Shown here: piece after piece, positions 1 through 12,000 of the stretch
Position numbering within the stretch: the stretch's first letter is position 1
How the letters are laid out: each line of letters starts with the position of its first letter
IMG/VR virus record: IMGVR_UViG_3300027970_001657
Coordinates: 1 to 25,409 of that record
DNA: 25,409 nt
Source: a virus
Direction: 5' to 3' (one strand)
Translations under genes and position numbers: made by a program
Notes under the pieces: model-generated
Told to the model about the DNA's origin: nothing
Databases searched by the model: none
The model's input: only the letters and a program-made list of their open reading frames with translations

Positions 1-2
1 CC

Positions 3-3000
3 ACCGCTACGAAAGAAACAACGATAGCAAGGATCGATGAACTGAACAAAGAGTTCGATGCTTTGGATGAGAACGATCAAGTGGGTATTGATAGGCTTAA
101 CAAACAAATTTTCGCAGAGCAAAACAAACTCGCTGGACTTACAGCTATTGAGCAAGGGATCGACCCACAGGGAACAACGCCAACCCGCGAGATGGGACTA
201 CCACCATCGGGCAGGAGATCAGAATTCGGAACTTTCTTCCCAGACCGACCAGTCCTTCAAGCATTCGTTAAGGCTACAGACAAAGTTCTTGGTGCCATCA
301 CGGTCACCAGCAAACGGGCGCAGAAGCTCAAGAATGCCATCAGAACTGGGATTGCTAACAATGCAGGGTTCTTGGCAGGAACGAATACAGAGGTCATCTC
401 AAGCGAAGAATACGGCAAGCTAACTGGAGGCAAGCAGGTAGCCGCCGACACAGGTACATACCGAGCGACATTCTTCAATGGCAAAAAGTATCTGGTAGTT
501 CCAGATGTAAATCAATTGGCAGGAATATCAATCGAAGGTGAGCAACGAGCGGCAAATAGAGATGCTGCATTGGATCAAGAAGCACGGGCAGCGTCAAAGA
601 AACTGGAAGAGGAGATGATCCATCTTTCCATGTTCCAAGGTATCCAAGACGAATACAAAAACATTAAGAAGCCTAAGTTTTCTGAAAAGGAATACATCGT
701 AAAGCGAATCTCTGACATAGCGAAAGAGGTAAAACGAACGAATCCAAACGCACTTCCGGGCGTTTCTGAAGTCTACTTGAATCAAAAGAACAGACTACTC
801 GATGACATGACATTCTCCCAAGAGTTCATGCGAATGGTCATCCAGCGTGTAAGGACGGGCCAGATCACAGAAGACTTGAATGCCATTAGGAAAGCAGAGC
901 AGGAGGCATTCTCAGACCAAGACAAGGGTCTTATTACAGCATGGAAGAACTCTATCCTCAACGCACTTGAGTTCGTCCGCAACGGCATCGCTCGCTATCT
1001 TGGCAAAGGAACCTCGACCAAGGAAGTCAAGCGGATGGAAGATGCCATCAACAACATCCTCGATGAGTATGGTATTGTGAAGGGTGAAGCTAACTACGAG
1101 TTTAAAGATTACTCTGCCGCCAAACCTCGCGTTCAAGTTACAAATATTGATTCAATAATAAATCAAGGGGGCGGGACTGTAGCAGTTCAAGAAAATGGAA
1201 GAGATGTAAATTTTAAACAATTTGGTATTGTGATCGATGGAGACTCGGCAGAGGTTGCTTTTGTTGAACTTGATCCTTCAGAATATGGTAGGGGTATTGG
1301 ATTAGAAGCGTATCGCTATCTTGGAAACGAGTTAGCGTCTCGCGGGATTACCTTAAGAAGTAGCGGAGCGCAATATGGGCCGGGTAAAAATGTTTGGTTG
1401 AAACTCGCCCGACAAGGGAACGCCCGTTTAAACGGCATGAGAAGGTTTGAATTTGTTCAATCGACTCCAGTTACTCCAAGACCACTTCCAACTGATGTGT
1501 TGCCTACAGAGACTCCTGCTGTAACAGAAGCACCCGCCGCAGAGGCTGCGCCTGAATTGCCAAAACAATACACCTTCACCGCAGTCTATGTGCCATTTGG
1601 TAGCCCTCGACCCGTAACTAACACACAGACCGTCACTGCGTCCACTACAGAAGAAGCGACGGTTAAAAGACAGCGTTGGCAGAAGGGGATGAGTAAAATA
1701 GGAGTGCTGCAAAGCATCACGCCTGTCACGCCGGTTGCAAACCCCGAGCCGCAAGTATCAACTGAGACTTCGGCAACAAGCATTTCCCCTGACGCCTCTG
1801 CCTCTGCAAGCGCAAACTCAGTGCCTGAACCGACAGGCTCACCCGAAATGGCCGGCGGGGAGGGGACTAATCAAGACGAAAAATCTTCTCAAAACAGACC
1901 GCAGGATGGACAAGTGGCTAAGTCGGGAGGCTCATATCCTCCAGTCGCGGGTTCGACTCCCGCTCCTGCTACCCCCCTTACCTCGGAAAAAGTCGCGCCT
2001 CCACCACTACCTTCATTGCAACCGCTCCCGTTAGGTCGAAGTGGCCTCATTACCTCGAAGCGAGAAAAGGTCATTGCTGAAGCAATAGAAGCAAAACTAT
2101 TATCTTTGAATGCAAATCCACAGGCCGCAAAATCTTTTGCGACATACTTTGTTAGGCGCGAGACTGCCGATGGTTGGGGCGCAGAAAAGCTACAAGAGGC
2201 AGTAGCGGGTTTCACGGACGCTGGAGGGTTTATACAGCCTCAAGAGGTTGTTGATAACATCGAGGCCATTAACGAGTCGCAGAGAAAAGAAGTGCAATCC
2301 ATTGCGAACAAGGTGATGGATGACATTAAACAAGACCCCGATGGTAAGAACTTAAGCAAATCAGAAATCGCGAACCTCCGCGACCTCGTGGAAAATCAAA
2401 TTGCGCCAGAACTAATCCGATTCCACGGAGCTTTTTCGAAAATTGCAGGAAATGCTTCTGCGCTGAATGACGGCGGGTCTGTCGGGCTATCTTCCGGCAG
2501 AACTATAAATATCAATGCGGCGTCACTTCTACAAAAGACTCAGCAGAATCAGTTTTCAAATACCAAAGCGATTGAGCTAACGATAAGCGAAGAAGTGGGG
2601 CACATTTCGCATCAAATCGTTCTTGCTCAAATCTGGCGGGAGAACAATCCAGATTCTCCGTTTGACGAGTTTAATGCGGCACTCGCGCAGGCGGGAACGA
2701 TTTGGATGCAGCTACCCAAGGAATTACAAGACCATGTTACAGCGATTTATGGCAAAACAGATCAGCAAATTGCAGGGTTTGAGTTTCTGCGTATGTTGCT
2801 GCAAAGGGATATTGCGTTTGCCGATGGCAAAATTGTTTCGGCTGATGGCACGATCATTACCGAGCAAACATTCCCAATTGCGTTTCTTGAAGGACTTAAA
2901 AATGTATTCAAGAGGGTTTTCGAAATCTTTAGCGAGCTAAAGACCAACATTGCATCGATGCTAAAAAGCGAGGGTGTGAGCGATGTCGAGATAGCGCAAA

Positions 3001-6000
3001 CAGTAAGTCTCGTGGATCGGGCCAGAAAAGAAAGTTTTGACATTTACAATAACTTCCGTAGATTAGGTGTGCAGGCGAGGCAGCAGGCATACGACAATGA
3101 ACGCGACAAACGAGCAACCGCTAAACAGAAAGCGAAAGGGTCTAACACCACCGACGGATCAGGAATACGCGGAAATGATAGCAGTATGGGAAGCAAACCG
3201 CAGGGAAGCGCGCCTTCTGTCACTGCAAACACGGCTGGCATTACACTTGACACTGTTGCAAAAGCTCGCCTGGCAGAGTTAGAGGCGGCAGATGCAGAGC
3301 GAAAGGCCAACGAGCAAAGGGCCAAATCTCGTCGGTCGGCAATCGTCCAGCAAAATACGGGAGACATTGCCAATTTTGAGGAGACAATAAATTCCGCGCC
3401 GGAAGATGCTCGTGTCATCGTAGCAAACCTCATGACGCAAGCGGTTGCGGGAGAGCAAAAGGCAGTGCTTGGAGTGAACTTCGAGAAGATTCCAGCAAGC
3501 TACATTGCATTGCCCCCTGGCATTGTTCAGACCAGCCATGTTGGAGCCAACTTCACAAAAAACTCCCTGTATGGCGGCGAGAACACGCGAGCTTATGAAA
3601 AAGACGAGGCCGAGCAGAATAAGGTGCGGGCGGGAGCACTGCCGGGAGCGTTGAATGAAGAAATCCTGACCTCGACAGACCCTTCGTCCGCGAATGCTTC
3701 ACCGCAGATTGCCATTGTCATAGACAACGATGTAAACGGGCAACCTCGCGCGCGCTGGCAAACCGCCGGTGGGAACGCTCGCGAAATGATGACGAACCTC
3801 TCGCCGCTCCAAGATCAGGAAAGACTAAGCGCAACATGGCAGAAGAAATCAAATCAATTTGGGTTTGGCGATTTCCCTGAAGGATATAGAGGCTACAGGT
3901 TCTTGGGAGTGCATGACATTAGGAGTCCAATGGGGGCGACGGCTTACCAAAAACTTGTGGACAACCTAAACCCCTCAACAGGAGTTGTTCAGGACACATA
4001 TGATCGAGCAGACTTGGATGCGGTGAAAATCCCCATTGAGAGGCTGGCTAAGTTGTCTGTCACCATGAGCGGCAATACCGCAATGGACGAGTTGGCGGCA
4101 CTGATGAGGGACGCAGAGGCTATCGGCCTTGAGCGCAACCGACTTGCCCCAATGGTTAAAAACCCAGCTCAGTCGCAGGTTTATATGCAGCGTCTTATCT
4201 TGGGAGCAGCATTCAAGAGCAAACCACTCAGCAACCTTTACTCCGAATTGGTTAACACCAACAAGAGTGCAGCGATGGTCGGCCTTATCGCCGACGCGAG
4301 CAGGACGGCACTTGCGGTTCGAGCCGCCGGTAACAACGGAGTAGCAGACGCGTTAGGCTCTTTGTTGAATAATGTTGGCAACTATATTCTAACTGGTAGC
4401 GGCTTGAAGAGCGCCTTGAAATTGGCGGCGGGTCAAATCGAGTCGGTGGAACTTGTTGGCGACACTTCCGTAGCCGTTGGGATTGCCGAAAGATTGCGCG
4501 ATCTTGTTGTGTTTAACAAGCAGGGGAGAATTGTTACTGAAGCAACGCAAGACGCTTGGAGAGACTACCTCGATAGCCTGGCACGAAGCATTAAGAGTTA
4601 TGATCCAAACGCATGGTTTGACGCGCCTAAATCTATCTCCGAAACAATCATCGCTGCAAATGACGCCCACAAAGTTTTTGTCGAACGCCAGAAACTCGAT
4701 GCCTCTCAAATTCAGGCGCGCTCTATGCCGGTTATGTCGAACCCCGCCAAATTGCGCGAGTTTGAAAATAAACAAGCATCTGAAGAACTTACACCGCTTG
4801 AAAGGGAGGAATACAATCTTCTGCTTAGTAGGTCAGGCGTTGATTTCATGGGCTTTTATGCGGATACATTGCGAGAAAATTCCGATGCTTTTGCGGTGCA
4901 GAAGGAGCTTGGGCAACGAGGCATAGAGGCTAAACCTCAACAATTACTTGAAGCCCGTCCCGCGCCATCGCCTGAGCGAAACATCGCGGCTCAAAATGTT
5001 TTGGATAACATTTCACCGGAGTTCAATTTGCTTAATGATCTGATCGCAAAACTCAACCTTGCAGGCGGGAAATATAACCACAAAATCGATGGCGACTTCC
5101 GAAGTAATTGGAAGATTACACGAGAAGGTATGCTGCTTCGTTCGCCAACGGGAGAATTGTTTGTTACAGAACAGGTTAAGGAAGGCGTGGCTACAATCGC
5201 TCCGCTTAAAGGTGGAGCAAGCATTAAATACAATCTTGAGGTTGCAGAGCGTCTTTTTGACTATCAACTTACCGAGACAGAAAAGGAAGTCGAGCCTGAA
5301 TTTATCTCGATCCTTACAGAATATGCCAAGATCAAAAAAACCTATGATCAAACGCTTAATAGTATAGCATCCAACATGCGGGAGGCATACACTCTTCTCC
5401 CGCCATTAAAAGGCGCTCCGCGCGCATTTGAAAAAATTGCTGGATACATAAATGATTCAAGGAAAAAAGGTAAAAGCATTGAGGCGTTCGATGCAATCAT
5501 GGAAAAAGGGCAAGACTTTCTACGAGCAACAATTGTTGTCGATTCCAAAGACGACATTAAGTCAGTTGTTTCCGAAACCCTACGCTACTTTGCCGAAGAT
5601 GTCGAATACGCTTCTTCGATCAAAGAAATTAAACAAGGCAAGCATAATTACAAAACAGAGGACGGCAGGGTTACTCTGGTAGGAGATGATCGCTTTGCTG
5701 TACCTTTGCCTTCAGGCTATTGCGACATCAATATAAAAATTGAAGTTGGTCCCAGAATGTTTGCGGAACTGCAAATCCACATTCCCGAAATCTTGGTTGC
5801 GAAGCAAGGGTGGCTTCCCCTGTTACCAGAAAAATACACCGCCGACTCGCTGGGCGTTCCTGATGGGATCGGGCATGTTTTGTATGAGGAGCTTCGCAGT
5901 AGTAACGATTCAGTAAGAATCGCCGAGCTTAACCAACTGTCTGAAGAACTTTATAAAAATGCTTTAAACAATCACTCCCAAAGAGTGAGGTCCTCGGCAA

Positions 6001-9000
6001 CGGCCAATCGAAATTCTTCCCAAGAAACCATCCGAACAAACGGGCCAGTCACTTTAGGGAAAAGTGAAGATGGCAGTTTGCTTAGTCTGCCTGGCAGCAC
6101 ATTCCAAGCAGAGTTACCCTCTAATGTCTGGAAAGAAGCTCTGGGAATGCCATCGTCATCCCAAAAGATGGTGTCCTCGGGAAATGTTTCGCGTTTCAGA
6201 TCGCCTTCAAATGGAATTTCACCTTTAGTCATACCTAATAAAAATACGACGACAGGCGAGGATTTGCAACAAGAAAAAACGCCTATCGACAAAATTGTTT
6301 TTCTGGCCTCACAGATAGCTCGCAAGGCTCATAAAAATCAGTTCCGCCGAGATGGAGTCACCCCCTACATAGAACATATTAAGGCGACGGTTGCACGACT
6401 GGCATCAGCCGACCCGAAAATACAAGCAGCAGCTTGGTTGCACGATACGATTGAGGATTCTAAAATCACCCCGGCACAATTGATTGAAAGGGGCATTCCG
6501 GAAGAAATCGTTGATGCAGTCGTTTTGTTGACAAAGAACAAACAAGGATCATATCGCGACTACATTACCGGCATACAATCAAACGAGATTGCAACCAAGG
6601 TTAAACTGGCTGACATGATGAGCAATCTTGCGGATGATCCGTCCCCGCGCCAGATAGAGAAATATACTCAAGCGATTGATTTATTGTCCTCGCCCAATGC
6701 CGAGGCGGGAGCTACGGCAAAAAAAATGATCTATGCGCGAAAGAGAAAAGACGAAAATTCAGGGCAGTTAGGATTCGACGATCTTTTGAATTCGGTCAGG
6801 GATTACAATCAAGTTTTAGAAAAAGATGGCATCACAGAACCCGCTGAAAAGATTGCGGCGGCAATGACCGATTTAAATACGAATGCCAAAAGCGCATCAG
6901 AAATGCTGTTTGACTTTGGATTGACAGACTCACAAAACAATGATACAGGAAACAAACCCAATGCAGACGAAATACAACGAGGAAGAGATGGCTCTACTAC
7001 GCGGGGAGATGACCGATCAGCAGAGGCAGGGAATCCGCTGCCAAGAAGCATGGGAGACCTGTTTCAGTTCATGGCTGAACAGCGCGAAGCCAAGCGCGAT
7101 TCGGGAATGGATGAAGGACGAGGCGGCCCTGCTGCTCTGGATGGACTCGAAGGCTCTCAACCTACTTTTGGGAGTGACGCACTACGAGCGGAACGAAACG
7201 GAGATGCTGATAGAGTTGTTTCCGGAATGGGAGATGGATTTGACGGACGAGGAAATCGACCAGGAGATGCCGTTGACGCTACAGGAAACGAGTCGGGCGA
7301 AGGATTTTCTGGATCGAGTGATACCGGAATAATTAAAGACAGACCTCCTGTCGGATCGCCCGAACGCAATTTTAGCTTTACAAGAGACGAGAAGCTTGCG
7401 CCGAAAGGAGCAAAGGGGAAATTCCGCGCGAATTTAGCGGCGATAAAAACAATCAAAACGATTGAAACGGAAAGGCGTCTTGCTACCCCGGAGGAAAAGC
7501 AAAGCCTTGCCCGTTTTACTGGGTGGGGATCAGTGCCGCAAGTTTTTGACGACGCACGAGCGGAGCAGATAGAAGGTGGCGCAATAGATACCATGCGTAG
7601 CGAGAGCGCAAAACTGCGGCGCTACGCTGTGGACTACCCAAATAGCGCCGAGTATTATCGGCCCGAGGCTGAAAAGTTAGATCAAGATGCAACGACTCTT
7701 CAGAACTGGAAAGACCAATGGTTAGATAGTTACCAAGAGTTAAAATCCTTACTGACGCCAGAGGAGTATCTATCTGCAAAAAAAAGCACAATCAACGCTC
7801 ACTATACCTCGCCGGAAATCATCGCGGCCATGTGGGATATTGTCGATAAATTGGGATTCAAGGGAGGGAATGTCCTTGAGCCGGGCGCAGGCATCGGCCA
7901 CTTCTTTGGCCTAATGCCGGAGAACATGGCGGATACAAGCATTCTTTTCGGCGTGGAGTTGGACAACTTCACTTCGCGCATTCTTAAGGCTCTTTACCCT
8001 GAAGCCACCATTCAAAATACAGGATTCCAGACTGCGGATATTGCAGATGGTTCGATTGATCTGGAAATCTCAAATGTTCCATTCGCCAATGTTCCCGTGA
8101 TTGACAAAGGTTTAGAGATGATGGGCGGCCCCGTGGACAACCTGCACGATTATTTTTTTGGGAAGGGATTGACCAAACTGAAGCCAGGAGGGTTACAAGT
8201 ATTCATCAGCAGCGCGTTCACGCTGGACAAGATGAATTCTGACAACCGCCGGTGGCTTGCCGACAAGGCTGACTTAGTGGCAGCATATCGACTTCCGAAC
8301 GATGCCTTCGTCGAAAATGCAGGCACGCAAGTAACGACTGACATTATCGTGCTTCGGAAAAAGGACGGACAAGGCTTCTATCACGGAAATGATTTTGTAA
8401 ACTTGGGCGATTCAAAAACAGCGAAAGGTGAAGGGATTCGAGTCAATCAATACTTCGCCAATCACCCCCAAAACATTCTCGGGAATCTAAGTTTGGACGG
8501 CAGTATGTATGGCGACAGCAAGGAAATGACCGTTGAAAGCGACCCCAATCGTCCCGTGCCTATTGCCCTTGCCCAAGCACTGGAATCGTTGCCAGAAAAT
8601 ATCGTTTCAAGCAATAGCGCGAACAATACTAAAGTCCTAACGGGCAGAACCTCGGAGTTCAAAATTGGTTCTATAATTGAAGAAAATGGCAGCTACTATT
8701 TTCAGGGGCAGGAGAGTCCTGATGTTGATTTAAATAAGGCTAAGAACCGGGGTATTGTTCGCGACTTTATAGCGGTTCGTGACCTATTGAATACGCAATA
8801 CGATTTGGAACTTGATGTAGAATCAAGTGATAGGGCAATCGAAGAAAATCGTGTTAAATTGAATCGGGCTTACGATACATTTGTTTTTAGAAACAAGTCG
8901 TTTCATCATCGAAGCAATTCCAGTTTATTGCTGGACGATCCTGACTACACTCGCGTTCTTGGGTCAGAGGTTGAAAAATCCAGAACAGTAGGCATCGGTG

Positions 9001-12000
9001 CAACGATTGCAAAACTGGCATCCGCTCTAAAAGGAGACAAAGAATTTGTCAAAGCAGATATTTATTCAAAGCGGATAATGATGCCGCGAGTACAACCAAC
9101 GAAAGCCGATTCCGTAGCAGATGCGCTTGGAATTTCGCTGGGTTGGAAGGGGAGGGTTGATTTGCCGTATATTGCCGGCATGACAGGCTTGAAAATTGAA
9201 CAGGCAGAAAAAGCACTCCTTGAGGGAGGCATGGTTGTTCGTGACCCCGAAACAAGTCAAGTCTTGACCCGCGAACAATACTTGTCTGGGAATGTTCGGA
9301 AAAAGTTAGCAGTTGCTCTGGAGTCAGGCACCGACTACGAGCGTAATGTTGAGATGTTGCAGACAGTCCAACCTCAAGATGTTTCTATTGAGGATGTAAG
9401 ATTTAAAATTGGGGCGACATGGATTCCGGCGGAAACCTATAAAGAATTTTTAAAAAGCATTGGGATAGCTAATGTTCAAATAACCTATAACCCTGGCGTT
9501 ATTGGCCTCACTGCTGATGGATGGCAGGTGGACGCCAGGCGAGCAGTGTCCAGAGGAGTTGAATACAAAGACTACCAAACAAAAGAAATCGAGGTTGTCC
9601 CGATTTTAAATGCGCTTTTAAACTTCCGAAGAATAGCAATTTACAAAAGGGATGAAACTAAGGGGGCTGACAGCAAGCCCATTTTGTCTGAATCGGCAAC
9701 CTCTGCTGCAAAAGCTGCCGCTAAAAAGCTAAATGATCGTTTTGTTGCATGGGTAAAAGAAACCCCTGAAGTGGCTGAAAGGTTAGCCGGAATTTACAAC
9801 AAAGAGGTTAATGCATTTGCTCAACGCACATACGACGGACAGTTCCTCCAATTCCCGTGGGCGAACAAAGATTTTGATATTTACCCCGACAAGAAAAACA
9901 CGATTTGGAGAGCCATACAGGAAGGGTATGGTTTATTGGCTCATGGGGTAGGTGGCGGTAAAACAATTCTTGGGAGTGCAATAGCTTTAGAAATGCGGCG
10001 GTTGGGCATGGCGCGAAAGCCCATGATTGTGGTTCACAATGCTACACTTGAATCATTCGCTAAAGAAATGGCCAAGATGGCACCGGCCGCGCGCGTATTG
10101 GTCGGGCGCAAAGATGAGTTGCAGGGTAGCAAACGGCGTGAGTTTTTGATGCGGATTGCAGCCGGTGACTGGGATGCGGTAGTGATAGCACATTCGACAT
10201 TTGATCTTATCGCTGATGATCCAAAGGTTGAGGCCGATAACATGAAAGTCTTGATAGATGCCATGACAGCAAGCGTCAAGGGTAGTGGATACGCGTCTTT
10301 GCAAAATGCTAAAGAAGACAAGCAAAAGCCTCCGACTGTTAAAAATGCGATCAAACAGATTGAAACTCTTGAGGTGCGGTTGAAAGAATTGAGCGAGCGG
10401 AAGACGGATGATGGTATTTTAAACTTTCAGCAACTTGGGGTCGATGCGCTTATTGTAGATGAAGTGCATAGGTTTAAGAAAATGCCATTCAACACAAAGT
10501 TGGATGCGAAAGGCATTGATGGCACATTCAGCAAGCGGGGATACGCGCTGTTAATGCGGGCGCGGAAGATTCAGGAGAAAATGGGAGGGAAAAACATTTT
10601 TACAATGACCGGAACTCCCGTTACCAACACGCTTGGAGAAATTTGGAATATGATTCGATTGGTTGCGCCGGGTCTCGTGAAAGAATACGGGATCGAAAGT
10701 TTCGACCAGTTTGTTTCGAAATTTGCCGAGATTGAACAGGCGTCCGAAATGACACCATCAGGAGACCACAAAATGGTTGATCGGTTGTCTAAAGTAGTGA
10801 ATTTGCCTGAATGGGCAACCCTGCTGCGCATGGCTGCTGATGTGAAGCTTGGAGAAGATTTAATTGTCAAGAACAGACCGGAAATCAAAGGCGGCAAACC
10901 CGAGCTGGTCGCAGTCGAGAGAACTGCTGGTGCCTCTAAGTGGGTAAGTTATATTCGAGATGTCCTCAAAGAATTTGAAGGCATAACAGGAAAAGAAATT
11001 TCAGAGAACCCGTCGCTTCTTGCTGTTCCGGTGCAGGCTTATATGGCCTCTCGTGCGGCGGCAATTGATATTCGGATGATTCAGCCGGATGCCATTGATG
11101 AGACTGGAAGTAAGGTCAATGTAATGGTTGAAAGGTTAATGGAAATATACAACCGGACAAACGACTACCAAGGCACACAGGTCGTTTTTGCAGATTCATT
11201 CAACCAGATAAAAACAAGTCTTTTTGATTCGGTGGTTCCTCTCTCGCGACTTGATTTGACTACCGAGGGATCAGGCAAAGTGAAGTTTAATCTTTACGAT
11301 GATATTAAGGCAAAGCTGATTGCGCGAGGAATCCCGGAAAACGAAATTGCACTTATTACTGATAGCAAGTATTCAAATCCGAAAGTTAAAAACGCTCTAT
11401 TTGACCAAGTAAATGAGGGCAAGGTAAGAGTTATTATCGGTTCAACGGAGAGCTTGGGAACCGGCGTAAATATGCAGCAACGGATGGCCGCTGCGCATCA
11501 CCTTGATGTGCCGTGGACGCCTGCAGGATTGGAACAACGAGATGGGCGTGTTTACCGCCAAGGGAACATTCACGGAGAAATGGGAATTCCCGTTGAGATT
11601 GTCCGCTATGGCATGAAAGATACCCTCGACGCTGCCCTATGGCAAAAGCTGGAAACTAAGCAAAAATTTATTACCTTAGCTCTTTCAGGGAAGGTTGTGG
11701 GCAGGGAACTCGAAGAATCTCAGGAGATTCTATCGCTTGCAGAACAGCGTGCAGTTTTATCGGGACCGTTCGGGCAAAAGATTTTTGAGTTGGAAAACAA
11801 GATTCGAGAATTGGAATTGGAACGAAGTGGCCACTTCAAGGAGGCCTCGAACCGACAGAAAGAAATTGAATCGGCGCAAAGGGGCATGCAAATTCTACTC
11901 AGAAAAGCGCGGGACATAGCCCCCTCGATGCAAGCGATGACAGGCCTTGCCGAGACAATCGGCAAAAATGGCGTAAGAATTACCGTAGGGGGGGTAGAGT

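Noticed and set aside
63-65. TTG as the start codon of the giant protein
   Set aside because: The frame is open without a stop to the left edge (codons from position 3), so the TTG is internal to a gene that begins outside the window.
1889-2215. Minus-strand open frame over the tRNA region, with a VEPATGGYEPPDL-like peptide
   Set aside because: This peptide style is what antisense translation of a tRNA T arm and anticodon arm gives. It supports the tRNA call rather than a protein.
4477-4926. 149-codon plus-strand open frame inside the ParB-like region
   Set aside because: It overlaps the conserved main frame, is rich in Arg, Leu, Ser and Cys, and has no protein-like motif order.
5340-6770. 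Interpretation of the RelA-like and HD pair as a captured cellular Rel/SpoT gene
   Set aside because: Domain order is reversed, a linker separates the two, TGS and ACT domains are absent, and the synthetase motifs are of the divergent phage type.
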